Shown piece after piece: positions 6,651-14,115 of a stretch of 19,899 bases of DNA (position 1 is the first letter of the stretch; each line of letters begins with the position of its first letter). The translations under genes and the position numbers were made by a program. The notes under the pieces are model-generated. The model was not told the DNA's origin. It ran no database searches and saw nothing but the letters and a program-made list of their open reading frames with translations. This DNA is from JAKACU01 sp021821185 (GTDB lineage Bacteria; Bacillota; Bacilli; Alicyclobacillales; SLC66): assembly GCA_027343965.1 (NCBI GenBank), contig DAHWJX010000163.1, positions 1-19,899 of the forward strand, read 5' to 3'.

Positions 6651-9461
6651 ATGCTTCGAAAAGAACGTATTTTTACGATGCTAGAAGAATTGACTGAAAC
6701 TTGCCCAAAGGATGAATCAGGAATTCCTTTGGGCGTGAGTGCAGGGGATATCTCCCTGCGCTTGTCTTTGCTACGCAACAACTGCAGCGCTGACTTGAAA
6801 CAGTTGCAGCGTGAAGGTCGCGTTATTTGTATAGAGGGTCGCCCTACATTGTACTTACCTAAGCAATGGTTGGAGAGACAATTCCCAGGCGACATGACCT
6901 TACTTGCTTCGTCGTACGAAAGTCTCTCTGACTATAGGCAAGCTATGATGACCCATAGGTTTTTTGGAAGAAAAATCATACAAGATGAAGTCTTCGAATC
7001 AGCCATGGGCTCACAGCAAAGCCTACAAGCTGCCATGGATCGAGCAAAAATGGCATTGCAATATCCTCCTCACGGCATGCACGTATTGTTGCTCGGCCAG
7101 ACGGGAGTAGGAAAGTCGACATTTGCAAGAGCCATGTATTCTTATGCCGTTGAAAACGGATACATAGAATCAGGGGCTGTTTTTAGCGCATTTAACTGTG
7201 CAGAGTATTCGAATAACCCCGAGATACTGTTAGATCATTTGTTTGGACACGTTAAAGGTGCGTTTACGGGTGCTCTTCGTGACAAACCCGGTTTAGTGGA
7301 GTATACCAACGGTGGCATTTTATTTCTAGACGAGGTGCATCGCCTGCCTCCTGAAGGCCAGGAAATATTATTTCATCTCTTAGACTATGGTGAATATCGT
7401 CGTTTAGGAGAATCGGATTCTTTTCGAAAAAGTCGTATTCGTTTATTTGCAGCAACGACGGAGATGCCTGAGTCTTCCTTGTTATCGACGTTTTTGCGTC
7501 GAATTCCTATGATTATTAGGTTGCCAGCTCTGCGCGATTGGTCCATTCATGATCGCCACGAATTGATTTTTCGACTGTTGCTTGGCGAAGCGAAAGAGAC
7601 TGAGAGAAGTCTTTGTCTCACTGCGGAAGCACTGGACTATTTATTGCGAACGCAGTTTTTTGCTAATATTGGTGGTCTAAAAAACACACTGAAATTGGCT
7701 TGTGCTAACGCATTTTTACATGGGGCGAAAAATCATGAAGTTACCATCACGAGGCAACATATCAGCCTATCGCAGGGAGACTCGCTGTATGTTGATAAAT
7801 CATTGGTCGATACACTTCAAGATCTTGTGGTGGAACCGACAACCACGCTGATGAAGGGTATCTGGAATCCTCATGATTCCTCTCTAGTGGATAACTTGTC
7901 CAAATTGCAAGCATCGTTGCGTGATTTGTCCTTTTCTTCTTCTGAGATTATGGATGCTTTAGGGCGGGAAGTACATCGACGTATGGCAAAGCATTGTGGA
8001 ACTAATGTTGCCAATGACTTACGCGCCTATGTCGGCGTAAACTTTTACGACATCGTACAAAAAACCTGGGCCGAACTTGACCATCTCCTTAGCGATCGTG
8101 TTGCACAAAGTTCCTGGCCAAGTGTTGTGCTTTTTCTTTACGGTGAAGTTCATCGGACGTTTACCCATCATGCGGCGGATATGCCGGTGTGGGTCAAGAC
8201 AGTGATGGACGAGCTTCCTGATTTTTATCAAGTAGCCGCCATGTTGCTCAAGCATCTTCATCAACAACTCAATATATCCCTTTCATCCGAAACGATCGGT
8301 GTGGTTACTTTATTGCTTCAAGATGATACAACACAGGTAGGTAATCGTGTACACGTTTTCGTTGCTTTATTTGGCGATGGAATCGCTTCGAATATGGTCG
8401 ATGTTGCAGTGCGTTTGGCTGGAGGAGAAGATACGGTCAGTGTACTTGAAATTCCTTTACAGTTTGATGAATCGTGGTTGCAATCGGCATGTGATGCTGT
8501 TGTGTCGCGAACGGACCATGATGTTGGGATACTGATTTTAACCGACGTTCCGGCTATTATCGCATGGAACGATAAGCAGCATAAGGTACATGTATCCCAT
8601 GCTGTTCGCATAGTCTTTCGACCTGATCTATTCACCATTTTAAGAGCTTTGTATATTGTGCAATCTGGATCTCAAACGATAGATCAAATGACTTCATGGT
8701 TACAGGGCTCGTTGTCAAATCATGCGACAGTGGCCAACACGAATACGGTCCGTGTCGTATGGGCCTGCAGCCTAACAGGTAGAGGAACGGCTTCTGCCAT
8801 TTCGCGTTTAATTGAACAAGCTTTGCCCGAAACGATGCGTGAAGGTGTTACCGTCATTGCTCGCGAGTTAGGGGGAGGACGGGAACTCATCATGGATCAG
8901 AAGGAACAACCAGTCGCTATCGTGGGCTCCGTACGACCTTCATTCCCTGGAGTACCTTTTTTTGCCGTTGAAGAATTATTGGATGATACAGGCATGCAAC
9001 GCTTCTTGGAGGTAGTTGGCTTTGCAGGATATGCTCAACCTTATTTCATGAAGCAGCCAGAGTCAGTAGAACATGCGTCTGAATCGCTTGATATTCTTCG
9101 TGACCATGTGAAAAAAATTCTTGAAAGAGATCTTATTTATCTCAATCCGGCTATCGTGATGACCGCAGTGAAAGATATGATGGCATATCTTCATGATGAT
9201 CTAACGCTTACTTTTTCATCGCAATGGGAAGCCCGATTTTGTTTACATATGGCTTATGCGATGGAACGCATCATTAAAAAGGAAACGGTTGTTTACCCTT
9301 ATCTGCAACGAATACAGCGTATCTTTTCGACCCAATGGATACAACTTCTCGGCATATCCGAAATTACTGAACGATATCTTGGTATTCGACCCAATGATCA
9401 TGAAATTGCTTACCTCTTTGAAATGATTTTTCCTGAACGGGCATTGGAGATGTTTCAATAA
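6651..9461 (+). CDS. LevR-family sigma-54-dependent transcriptional activator with PRD and PTS-like domains
   Basis: The 936 residues match B. subtilis LevR (about 935) in order: winged-helix N-terminus (1-80); AAA+ domain (about 120-370) with Walker A GQTGVGKS (149-156), the sigma-54 contact loop GAFTGA (203-208), Walker B ILFLDE (223-228) and arginine finger segment FLRRIPM; PRD1 (about 400-555); IIA(Man)-like domain (565-690); GatB-like IIB domain (700-790, VVWACSLTGRGT); PRD2 (about 810-936). As known for LevR, HPr phosphorylates a His in the IIA-like domain and IIB a His in PRD2. Here PRD2 keeps His865 (FCLHMAYAMER), but the IIA-like motif reads ALFGDGIAS, with Asp576 where GHG is expected. 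Its stop overlaps the IIB start by one base, so the two are translationally coupled. The likely target is the sigma-54 promoter at 11629. Confidence 0.93.
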   Translation: MLRKERIFTMLEELTETCPKDESGIPLGVSAGDISLRLSLLRNNCSADLKQLQREGRVICIEGRPTLYLPKQWLERQFPGDMTLLASSYESLSDYRQAMMTHRFFGRKIIQDEVFESAMGSQQSLQAAMDRAKMALQYPPHGMHVLLLGQTGVGKSTFARAMYSYAVENGYIESGAVFSAFNCAEYSNNPEILLDHLFGHVKGAFTGALRDKPGLVEYTNGGILFLDEVHRLPPEGQEILFHLLDYGEYRRLGESDSFRKSRIRLFAATTEMPESSLLSTFLRRIPMIIRLPALRDWSIHDRHELIFRLLLGEAKETERSLCLTAEALDYLLRTQFFANIGGLKNTLKLACANAFLHGAKNHEVTITRQHISLSQGDSLYVDKSLVDTLQDLVVEPTTTLMKGIWNPHDSSLVDNLSKLQASLRDLSFSSSEIMDALGREVHRRMAKHCGTNVANDLRAYVGVNFYDIVQKTWAELDHLLSDRVAQSSWPSVVLFLYGEVHRTFTHHAADMPVWVKTVMDELPDFYQVAAMLLKHLHQQLNISLSSETIGVVTLLLQDDTTQVGNRVHVFVALFGDGIASNMVDVAVRLAGGEDTVSVLEIPLQFDESWLQSACDAVVSRTDHDVGILILTDVPAIIAWNDKQHKVHVSHAVRIVFRPDLFTILRALYIVQSGSQTIDQMTSWLQGSLSNHATVANTNTVRVVWACSLTGRGTASAISRLIEQALPETMREGVTVIARELGGGRELIMDQKEQPVAIVGSVRPSFPGVPFFAVEELLDDTGMQRFLEVVGFAGYAQPYFMKQPESVEHASESLDILRDHVKKILERDLIYLNPAIVMTAVKDMMAYLHDDLTLTFSSQWEARFCLHMAYAMERIIKKETVVYPYLQRIQRIFSTQWIQLLGISEITERYLGIRPNDHEIAYLFEMIFPERALEMFQ

Positions 9462-9958
9462 TGATGAAACCAACCACTACAATGCGTTTGCGTGTGGATG
9501 ATCGCCTATTGCACGGACAGGTTGTTGTTACGTGGGTGCGCGACCTAGCCATAAAAATAATTTGGATCATTAGTGACCGGGTTGCGAGTGAACCCATTGA
9601 AATTGCCCTGTTGCAGTCAGCCGTTCCTTTTGATGTGAAGCTTGAAATTTTCACGATTCATGAGGCCGCTGACGAAATTCATAAACCCTCTACGGCTCAG
9701 TCGATCATGGTTATGGTTGAAAACCTGCAAACAGTTCTTGATCTTCAGGAACTGGGCTTCCCGTTGCCTGATGTCAATGTTGGAGGATTGCGCTATCAAC
9801 CGGGCAAGGTTGCGTTACATCGCGCCGTCTATGTTGGCAAGCACGACGTTGATATCGTCAATTGTTTGGAACGACAAGGCGTTGTCATGACTTTGCAAGT
9901 TGTCCCATCAGACTATCGGATCAATTTTTACGATCGCTTACGGAAGAAGTGGAAATAG
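9461..9958 (+). CDS. PTS mannose/fructose/sorbose-family IIB component
   Basis: The 165-residue cytoplasmic protein carries the phosphorylated His18 in the family motif RVDDRLLHGQVVVTW. IIB takes phosphate from IIA and passes it to the sugar entering through IIC/IID; in lev systems IIB also phosphorylates the PRD2 His of LevR. The rest (DLAIKIIWIISDRVAS, VNVGGLRY, VVPSD) is normal for a full-length IIB. The start ATG overlaps the stop of the regulator gene (TAATG), and the next gene begins three bases after this stop, so the three form one operon. No IIA gene lies in the window, which leaves the phosphate donor unknown. Confidence 0.94.
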   Translation: MMKPTTTMRLRVDDRLLHGQVVVTWVRDLAIKIIWIISDRVASEPIEIALLQSAVPFDVKLEIFTIHEAADEIHKPSTAQSIMVMVENLQTVLDLQELGFPLPDVNVGGLRYQPGKVALHRAVYVGKHDVDIVNCLERQGVVMTLQVVPSDYRINFYDRLRKKWK

Positions 9959-9961
9959 CGG

Positions 9962-11524
9962 ATGCAATCGATAGGACAAATTGTTGCTGTTATGCTGATC
10001 GCCTCGCTAGCCGGTATTGAGAGTGTTTTGGATGAGTGGCAATGGCATCGTCCGCTTCTCGTATGTACGCTGATCGGGATTGCCCTTGGATCGTTACACA
10101 CCGGATTATTTATTGGCGGGGAGTTGGAATTGCTTGCTCTCGGTTGGATGAACATCGGTGCGGCCCAATCTCCTGATACGGCACTTGCCGGCGTCTTTGC
10201 CACATTACTCGCGGTGCGGGCTGGTCACGATGTGAGTTCAGCGATTGCGCTAAGTATTCCTCTTGCTATGGCTGGTAACCTTAGTACAGTTTTGGTTCGG
10301 TCAATGACCATTCCGGTACATCATATGGCTGATCGAATCACGCAAAACTCTCCTCGATCTTACCTTTTGCTGCTACACATGGGATCGCTTCTCTTGCAAG
10401 CCCTGCGAGTAGCGATTCCGGCGCTTTTATTTGAAGTGCTTGTAAAGCGAGCCGTCATTCTGGCTATTTTTCAAAGTATCCCACTTGTCGTTCAACAAGG
10501 ATTTACGGTGGCTAGTGGATTTGTGGTGGTTGTCGGTTATGCGATGGTCATTCGTTCGCTACGTGCCAGAGAATTAATGCCTTACTTGTTACTAGGCTTT
10601 CTCCTTGCCGCTAATTCCACGACCACGCTAGTCACTATTGGTGTCATTGCATGCTGTCTCGCATGGCTTCATATTAGGCTTTGGACCAAGCACGATACGA
10701 GGGCAGTTGATGTTTCGGGATTGCCCGATCTACAAACAACCTCAGCAATGAAAATTTCGCGTCCAGTATTATGGCGTGTATTTTGGCGAAGTCAATTTCA
10801 TCAGGCATCGTGGAACTATGAGCGCATGCAAGGCCTAGGCTACGCTTTTACGATGGAACCCGCGCTAGATGTTCTCTACAAGGATGAACAAATGCGTTGT
10901 GAGCGTAAGCAACAACACCTCGAGTTCTTTAATACACAACCCTACGTGGCTAATTTGGTCATCGGGATGAATTTGGCTTTAGAAGAACGTCTTAGTGAAG
11001 GCCGTCAATCCTTTTCTCGTCTCATCCAATCGGTCAAACTTGGTATGATGGGGCCACTCGCCGGTGTTGGTGATTCCTTATATTGGGGGACGATTCGTCC
11101 GCTTTTAGGGTCACTAGGAGCCGCCATGGCATTGCATGGAAATATTATGGGACCAGTGTTCTTTTTTGTATCGTGGAACGTAATTCGGCTTGGATCTAGG
11201 TGGGGTTTACTTTTTTACGGATATCGTTTCGGTCTAAAAATGGTCAACACGATTGCGACTGGATTTTTGCGGCAGATCAATGAAGGTGCTGCGATTGTTG
11301 GCCTCTTTGTGATGGGGGCCCTGGTTGCCGTTTGGACGCACGTTAATTTTTCCCTTCCCATGATCGATACGATCTTGTCGCAAACTATCCCAAAGTTGCC
11401 AAATCTCCTCTTGCTATTCTTTGTATTATGGCTGTTGCGAAGAGGATGGCACAGTGTTGGAATTATACTCCTTTTATTTATCCTAGCAGTTTGCGGAGTC
11501 TTTGTTCATGTATTGCAACCGTGA
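9962..11524 (+). CDS. Fused PTS mannose-family IIC-IID membrane protein
   Basis: The 520-residue protein joins two subunits that are separate in most mannose-family systems. Residues 1-240 are IIC: several membrane segments and the motif GLFIGGELELLALGWMNIGAAQSPD. Residues about 263-520 are IID, starting with VFWRSQFHQASWNYERMQGLGYAF and continuing with HLEFFNTQPYVANLVIGMNLALEE, GMMGPLAGVGDSLYW and C-terminal membrane segments. The linker (241-262) is polar. The frame is open throughout; the only Met near the junction (codon at 10748) lacks a ribosome site, so this is a true fusion and not two genes. IIC and IID form the sugar channel in known systems. The gene starts three bases after the IIB stop. 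Confidence 0.92.
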   Translation: MQSIGQIVAVMLIASLAGIESVLDEWQWHRPLLVCTLIGIALGSLHTGLFIGGELELLALGWMNIGAAQSPDTALAGVFATLLAVRAGHDVSSAIALSIPLAMAGNLSTVLVRSMTIPVHHMADRITQNSPRSYLLLLHMGSLLLQALRVAIPALLFEVLVKRAVILAIFQSIPLVVQQGFTVASGFVVVVGYAMVIRSLRARELMPYLLLGFLLAANSTTTLVTIGVIACCLAWLHIRLWTKHDTRAVDVSGLPDLQTTSAMKISRPVLWRVFWRSQFHQASWNYERMQGLGYAFTMEPALDVLYKDEQMRCERKQQHLEFFNTQPYVANLVIGMNLALEERLSEGRQSFSRLIQSVKLGMMGPLAGVGDSLYWGTIRPLLGSLGAAMALHGNIMGPVFFFVSWNVIRLGSRWGLLFYGYRFGLKMVNTIATGFLRQINEGAAIVGLFVMGALVAVWTHVNFSLPMIDTILSQTIPKLPNLLLLFFVLWLLRRGWHSVGIILLLFILAVCGVFVHVLQP

Positions 11525-11539
11525 GGGTACGTATCGCAA

Positions 11540-11591
11540 GAGTATCAAATAATGATTTTAGTGTATTGTTTTTTGAAGTTGAGTATCAAAT
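11540..11591 (+). repeat. Paired 11-bp direct repeats, candidate activator-binding (enhancer) sites
   Basis: GAGTATCAAAT occurs perfectly at 11540-11550 and 11581-11591. The starts are 41 bases apart, close to four helical turns, so both face the same side of DNA. They lie about 75-115 bases upstream of the predicted sigma-54 start, where activators of this class bind. The link to the LevR-like protein is inference. Confidence 0.5.
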
Positions 11592-11609
11592 GAAAACCAA
11601 ATTAACCGT

Positions 11610-11641
11610 AATCGCGTGCCAGATAGAGTTGGCACGCGATT
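11610..11641 (+). terminator. Perfect inverted repeat overlapping the sigma-54 promoter; possible terminator of the PTS operon
   Basis: AATCGCGTGCC (11610-11620) and GGCACGCGATT (11631-11641) form an 11-bp perfect stem with loop AGATAGAGTT. TTGCTT follows, a weak T-tract. It may end transcripts from the PTS operon or act as a DNA operator. Its right arm contains most of the -24 box of the sigma-54 promoter. Confidence 0.45.
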
Positions 11642-11645
11642 TGCT
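11629..11645 (+). promoter_or_regulatory. Sigma-54 (-24/-12) promoter for the ABC importer-rpoN operon
   Basis: TTGGCACGCGATTTGCT matches the consensus YTGGCACG-N4-TTGCW at every defined position, with correct GG-to-GC spacing. The start of transcription would be near 11656, about 97 bases before the binding-protein ATG. An activator with GAFTGA is encoded just upstream and sigma-54 itself downstream, which supports a functional site. Confidence 0.88.
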
Positions 11646-11752
11646 TAAGTAATAGGTGTAATCAACTTTTTTGAAAGCGCAATCAACAAAGAGAGGAGGA
11701 GCAGCATACTTCCTTATCGTTTTTTACCATCATCAATTACAGGAGGGTCATT

Positions 11753-13045
11753 ATGAAACAAAAATGGATGCAATTATTGCTTGGATTGTCAACGGTGGCA
11801 TCGCTTGTGGCTCCAGCAGGTATGGCGAATGCTGCCACAGCTCCTAAGGTTGTGCTTAAGGTGCTTTATATGAATCAGGCAGGGTACACAACCACGGTGT
11901 TACGGCAAATGGGTAAACAATTTCAAAAGCAGTACCCAAACGTTACGCTTCAGTTTACTTTTTTACCTTATCCGCAAATGCACAGCGCTGTGTTAACATC
12001 CGCTGCCGCACCTACTGCACAATATGATGTGGTGCTGTCAGATCTTATTTGGACGGGTGAGTTTGCGTCACGTGGTTATACGCTTCCTTTAAATTCATAC
12101 ATTACACAAAACGTGAAGAACGCTAACCAAATCCCGCAATCTGTGTGGGATGGGTTTAAAGTGGGCGGAAAGATTATGGCCATGCCGTTTTTGGCAAACT
12201 TCCAAAACTTTTATTATAACAAAAATCTCCTGAAAAAGGCAGGTTTCAATGCACCGCCAAAAACCATGGCGCAATGGCTTCATCAAATGCAGGTTTTAAA
12301 GGCGAAACATATTGTTCAATACCCGTATGAGGATTCTTGGATGCAGGCGGAAGGTCTTGTCTGCGATTATGTTAGAACAGCTGGTGAATTTGGCAATGGG
12401 AACCTTTTCAACGCCAAAGGTCAACCGATCATGAATCAAGGACCTGCGTTAAAAGCACTACAGTGGATGCGTCAACTTTATGCTGATGGATTGGCAAATC
12501 CCAATTCACTAACTGCAGATGAACCTACGGCGGCTAATGCATTTGCTTCTGGGCAAGTGGCATTTAATACAAATTGGACCTTTTTAACAGGCATTATGGA
12601 TACGAAGAGTCAATCTAAAGTAGTGGGGCAAGGCGTGGTAACCACGTTCCCCGTCGCGCCAGGGACCAATAAAACCACGCATTCTGCGGATATTTCAGGT
12701 TTTCAGGGTTTGGCTATTGCGGCCAATACGCCAGCAAGCTTGCGCCCTTGGGCATGGAAGTGGATTCAGTTTGCAACCTCACCAGCAGTTCAGGCTCAAC
12801 ACTTGCATAGTCAATGGCCAGTCTGGTCGCAAATTGCAAGTTCGCCTAAAGAGAAGAACTTGAATAAGTGGGCGGCAGTGTATCAGAAAAATCTCAATTC
12901 GGTGTATAACCGTCCAGTTATTGCTAACTATCTGCAAGTGAGCAGTATTATTCAACAGTATGTTCATGAAGCCATTGCTGGCACCATTCCAGTTAAGCAG
13001 GCCGCTGATGAAATGGTCCAACAGATTAATCAATTAAAAGCTTAA
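11753..13045 (+). CDS. Sugar ABC transporter, extracellular substrate-binding protein
   Basis: The 430-residue protein is a family 1 carbohydrate-binding protein of the MalE type: VLYMNQAGYTTTVLRQMGKQFQKQYPNV at the mature N-terminus, YDVVLSDLIWTGEFASRG, the hinge-proximal FYYNKNLLKKAGF with PPKTMAQW, and NAFASGQVAFNTNWTF. The start is set by AGGAGG seven bases before the ATG. The signal peptide (MKQKWMQLLLGLSTVASLVA...) ends in ANA at residues 25-27 and contains no Cys, so it looks like a signal peptidase I substrate and not a lipoprotein, which is unusual for a Gram-positive importer. Aromatic residues fit an oligosaccharide ligand, but the ligand cannot be named. It is the first gene of the sigma-54 operon. 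Confidence 0.93.
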   Translation: MKQKWMQLLLGLSTVASLVAPAGMANAATAPKVVLKVLYMNQAGYTTTVLRQMGKQFQKQYPNVTLQFTFLPYPQMHSAVLTSAAAPTAQYDVVLSDLIWTGEFASRGYTLPLNSYITQNVKNANQIPQSVWDGFKVGGKIMAMPFLANFQNFYYNKNLLKKAGFNAPPKTMAQWLHQMQVLKAKHIVQYPYEDSWMQAEGLVCDYVRTAGEFGNGNLFNAKGQPIMNQGPALKALQWMRQLYADGLANPNSLTADEPTAANAFASGQVAFNTNWTFLTGIMDTKSQSKVVGQGVVTTFPVAPGTNKTTHSADISGFQGLAIAANTPASLRPWAWKWIQFATSPAVQAQHLHSQWPVWSQIASSPKEKNLNKWAAVYQKNLNSVYNRPVIANYLQVSSIIQQYVHEAIAGTIPVKQAADEMVQQINQLKA

Positions 13046-13053
13046 TTACAGCG

Positions 13054-13093
13054 TGTGGCTGAGTAGTCCTTAAAAGGGGATTACTCAGCCACA
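13054..13093 (+). terminator. Strong intercistronic hairpin between binding-protein and permease genes
   Basis: TGTGGCTGAGTA (13054-13065) and TACTCAGCCACA (13082-13093) form a perfect 12-bp stem, with further pairing toward the loop. No T-run follows, so it should not fully terminate. Such hairpins commonly protect the binding-protein mRNA and lower expression of the permeases. Confidence 0.6.
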
Positions 13094-13113
13094 TAAAAGG
13101 GTGGATGAGGTAA

Positions 13114-14115
13114 GTGAGTGTATCGGTGCCCGTAGGTCAAAAGCCACCACATCGACGTCTATTGCATCGGTTGTTTTTAGCATTATCAGGTGAATATATT
13201 TGGTTTTACCTTTTACTCATTCCATCCATTGTACTTCTTGTTTGTGTTGTCATTATACCCATGGTTTTTGCTTTCAAAATGAGTCTGGGTAACACAACAG
13301 TTGTCACGGTTGGCGGTAAGGGAAGTATCCAGTCCGTGTGGGTGGGTCTACAAAACTATGTTAATGTGCTCTCCAATCCTTATTTTTGGCAGGCATTTCG
13401 TGATACGGTTTATTTTTCTGTTGTCTCGCTACTTATTGAAGTAACAGCTGGCGTTGCTATGGCGCTTTTGATGAATCAGCAGTTTTTTGGACGTAAAGTT
13501 TTTCGGGTCATTGTCTTCATTCCGTGGGCAGTTCCCACTGTCGTAAATGCTATGTTGTGGGGCATGGTTTTTGATGGGGATAATTATGGTGCGCTCAATG
13601 ATCTACTGTTACGAATGCACTGGATTCAAACACCTGTGATATGGCTCGACCCTGCGCCACTGTTTCAAGGCATCCCTTGGTTATCTAGTTTCATTTCCTG
13701 GCTTGGCGGTAGTGTGGCAATGAATTCGATGATTGTGGGTGATGAGTGGAGGACGTTGCCAATCGTGGCAGTGCTGCTTTTAGCTGGGCTGCAGACAATT
13801 CCTCATGAGTATTATGAAGCTGCAAAAGTGGAAGGTGCATCGGCATGGCGCCAATTTCAAGCGATTACTGTACCACTTTTAGGACCTATTCTTAGCATCG
13901 TTCTCATTTTGCGCACCATGCAATTGCTTCGAGCTTTTACTCTGATTTTTACTTTGCAACAATACGGATTGCCCATCCTTTCTATTGAAGCCTATCAACA
14001 GGCGTTTTCATTTGGAAACTTTGGAGCAGGATCGGCCATTTCCTTCCTTATTGGAATTTTATCTTTGCTCATCGCTGTCGTTTACATCAAGCGGCTGTAT
14101 AAGGAGGAGATGTAA
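13114..14115 (+). CDS. Sugar ABC transporter permease, MalF type
   Basis: The 333-residue membrane protein has an N-terminal segment (about 29-50) followed by a periplasm-facing stretch and at least five more hydrophobic segments. The ATPase-contact EAA loop is clear at 232-258 (EYYEAAKVEGASAWRQFQAI...PLLGP). The start is a GTG with GGATGAGG a few bases upstream; a second GTG four bases later is out of frame. The gene lies after the hairpin that follows the binding-protein gene, and its stop overlaps the next start by one base. A loop of about 60 residues between 150 and 210 is longer than I expect in sugar permeases of this type. The substrate is inferred only from the family. Confidence 0.92.
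   Translation: MSVSVPVGQKPPHRRLLHRLFLALSGEYIWFYLLLIPSIVLLVCVVIIPMVFAFKMSLGNTTVVTVGGKGSIQSVWVGLQNYVNVLSNPYFWQAFRDTVYFSVVSLLIEVTAGVAMALLMNQQFFGRKVFRVIVFIPWAVPTVVNAMLWGMVFDGDNYGALNDLLLRMHWIQTPVIWLDPAPLFQGIPWLSSFISWLGGSVAMNSMIVGDEWRTLPIVAVLLLAGLQTIPHEYYEAAKVEGASAWRQFQAITVPLLGPILSIVLILRTMQLLRAFTLIFTLQQYGLPILSIEAYQQAFSFGNFGAGSAISFLIGILSLLIAVVYIKRLYKEEM

Noticed and set aside
11448..11463. TGGCAC-N5-TGGAA as a second sigma-54 promoter
   Set aside because: The -12 part lacks the essential GC and the site is inside the IIC-IID coding region.
10748..11524. Separate IID gene starting at the internal ATG 10748
   Set aside because: No ribosome site precedes it and the frame is continuous with IIC, so a fusion is the simpler reading.
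11629..11645. Bidirectional sigma-54 promoter because the repeat places TGGCACG on both strands
   Set aside because: On the minus strand the -12 position reads TACGG and not TTGCW, so only the plus-strand promoter is credible.
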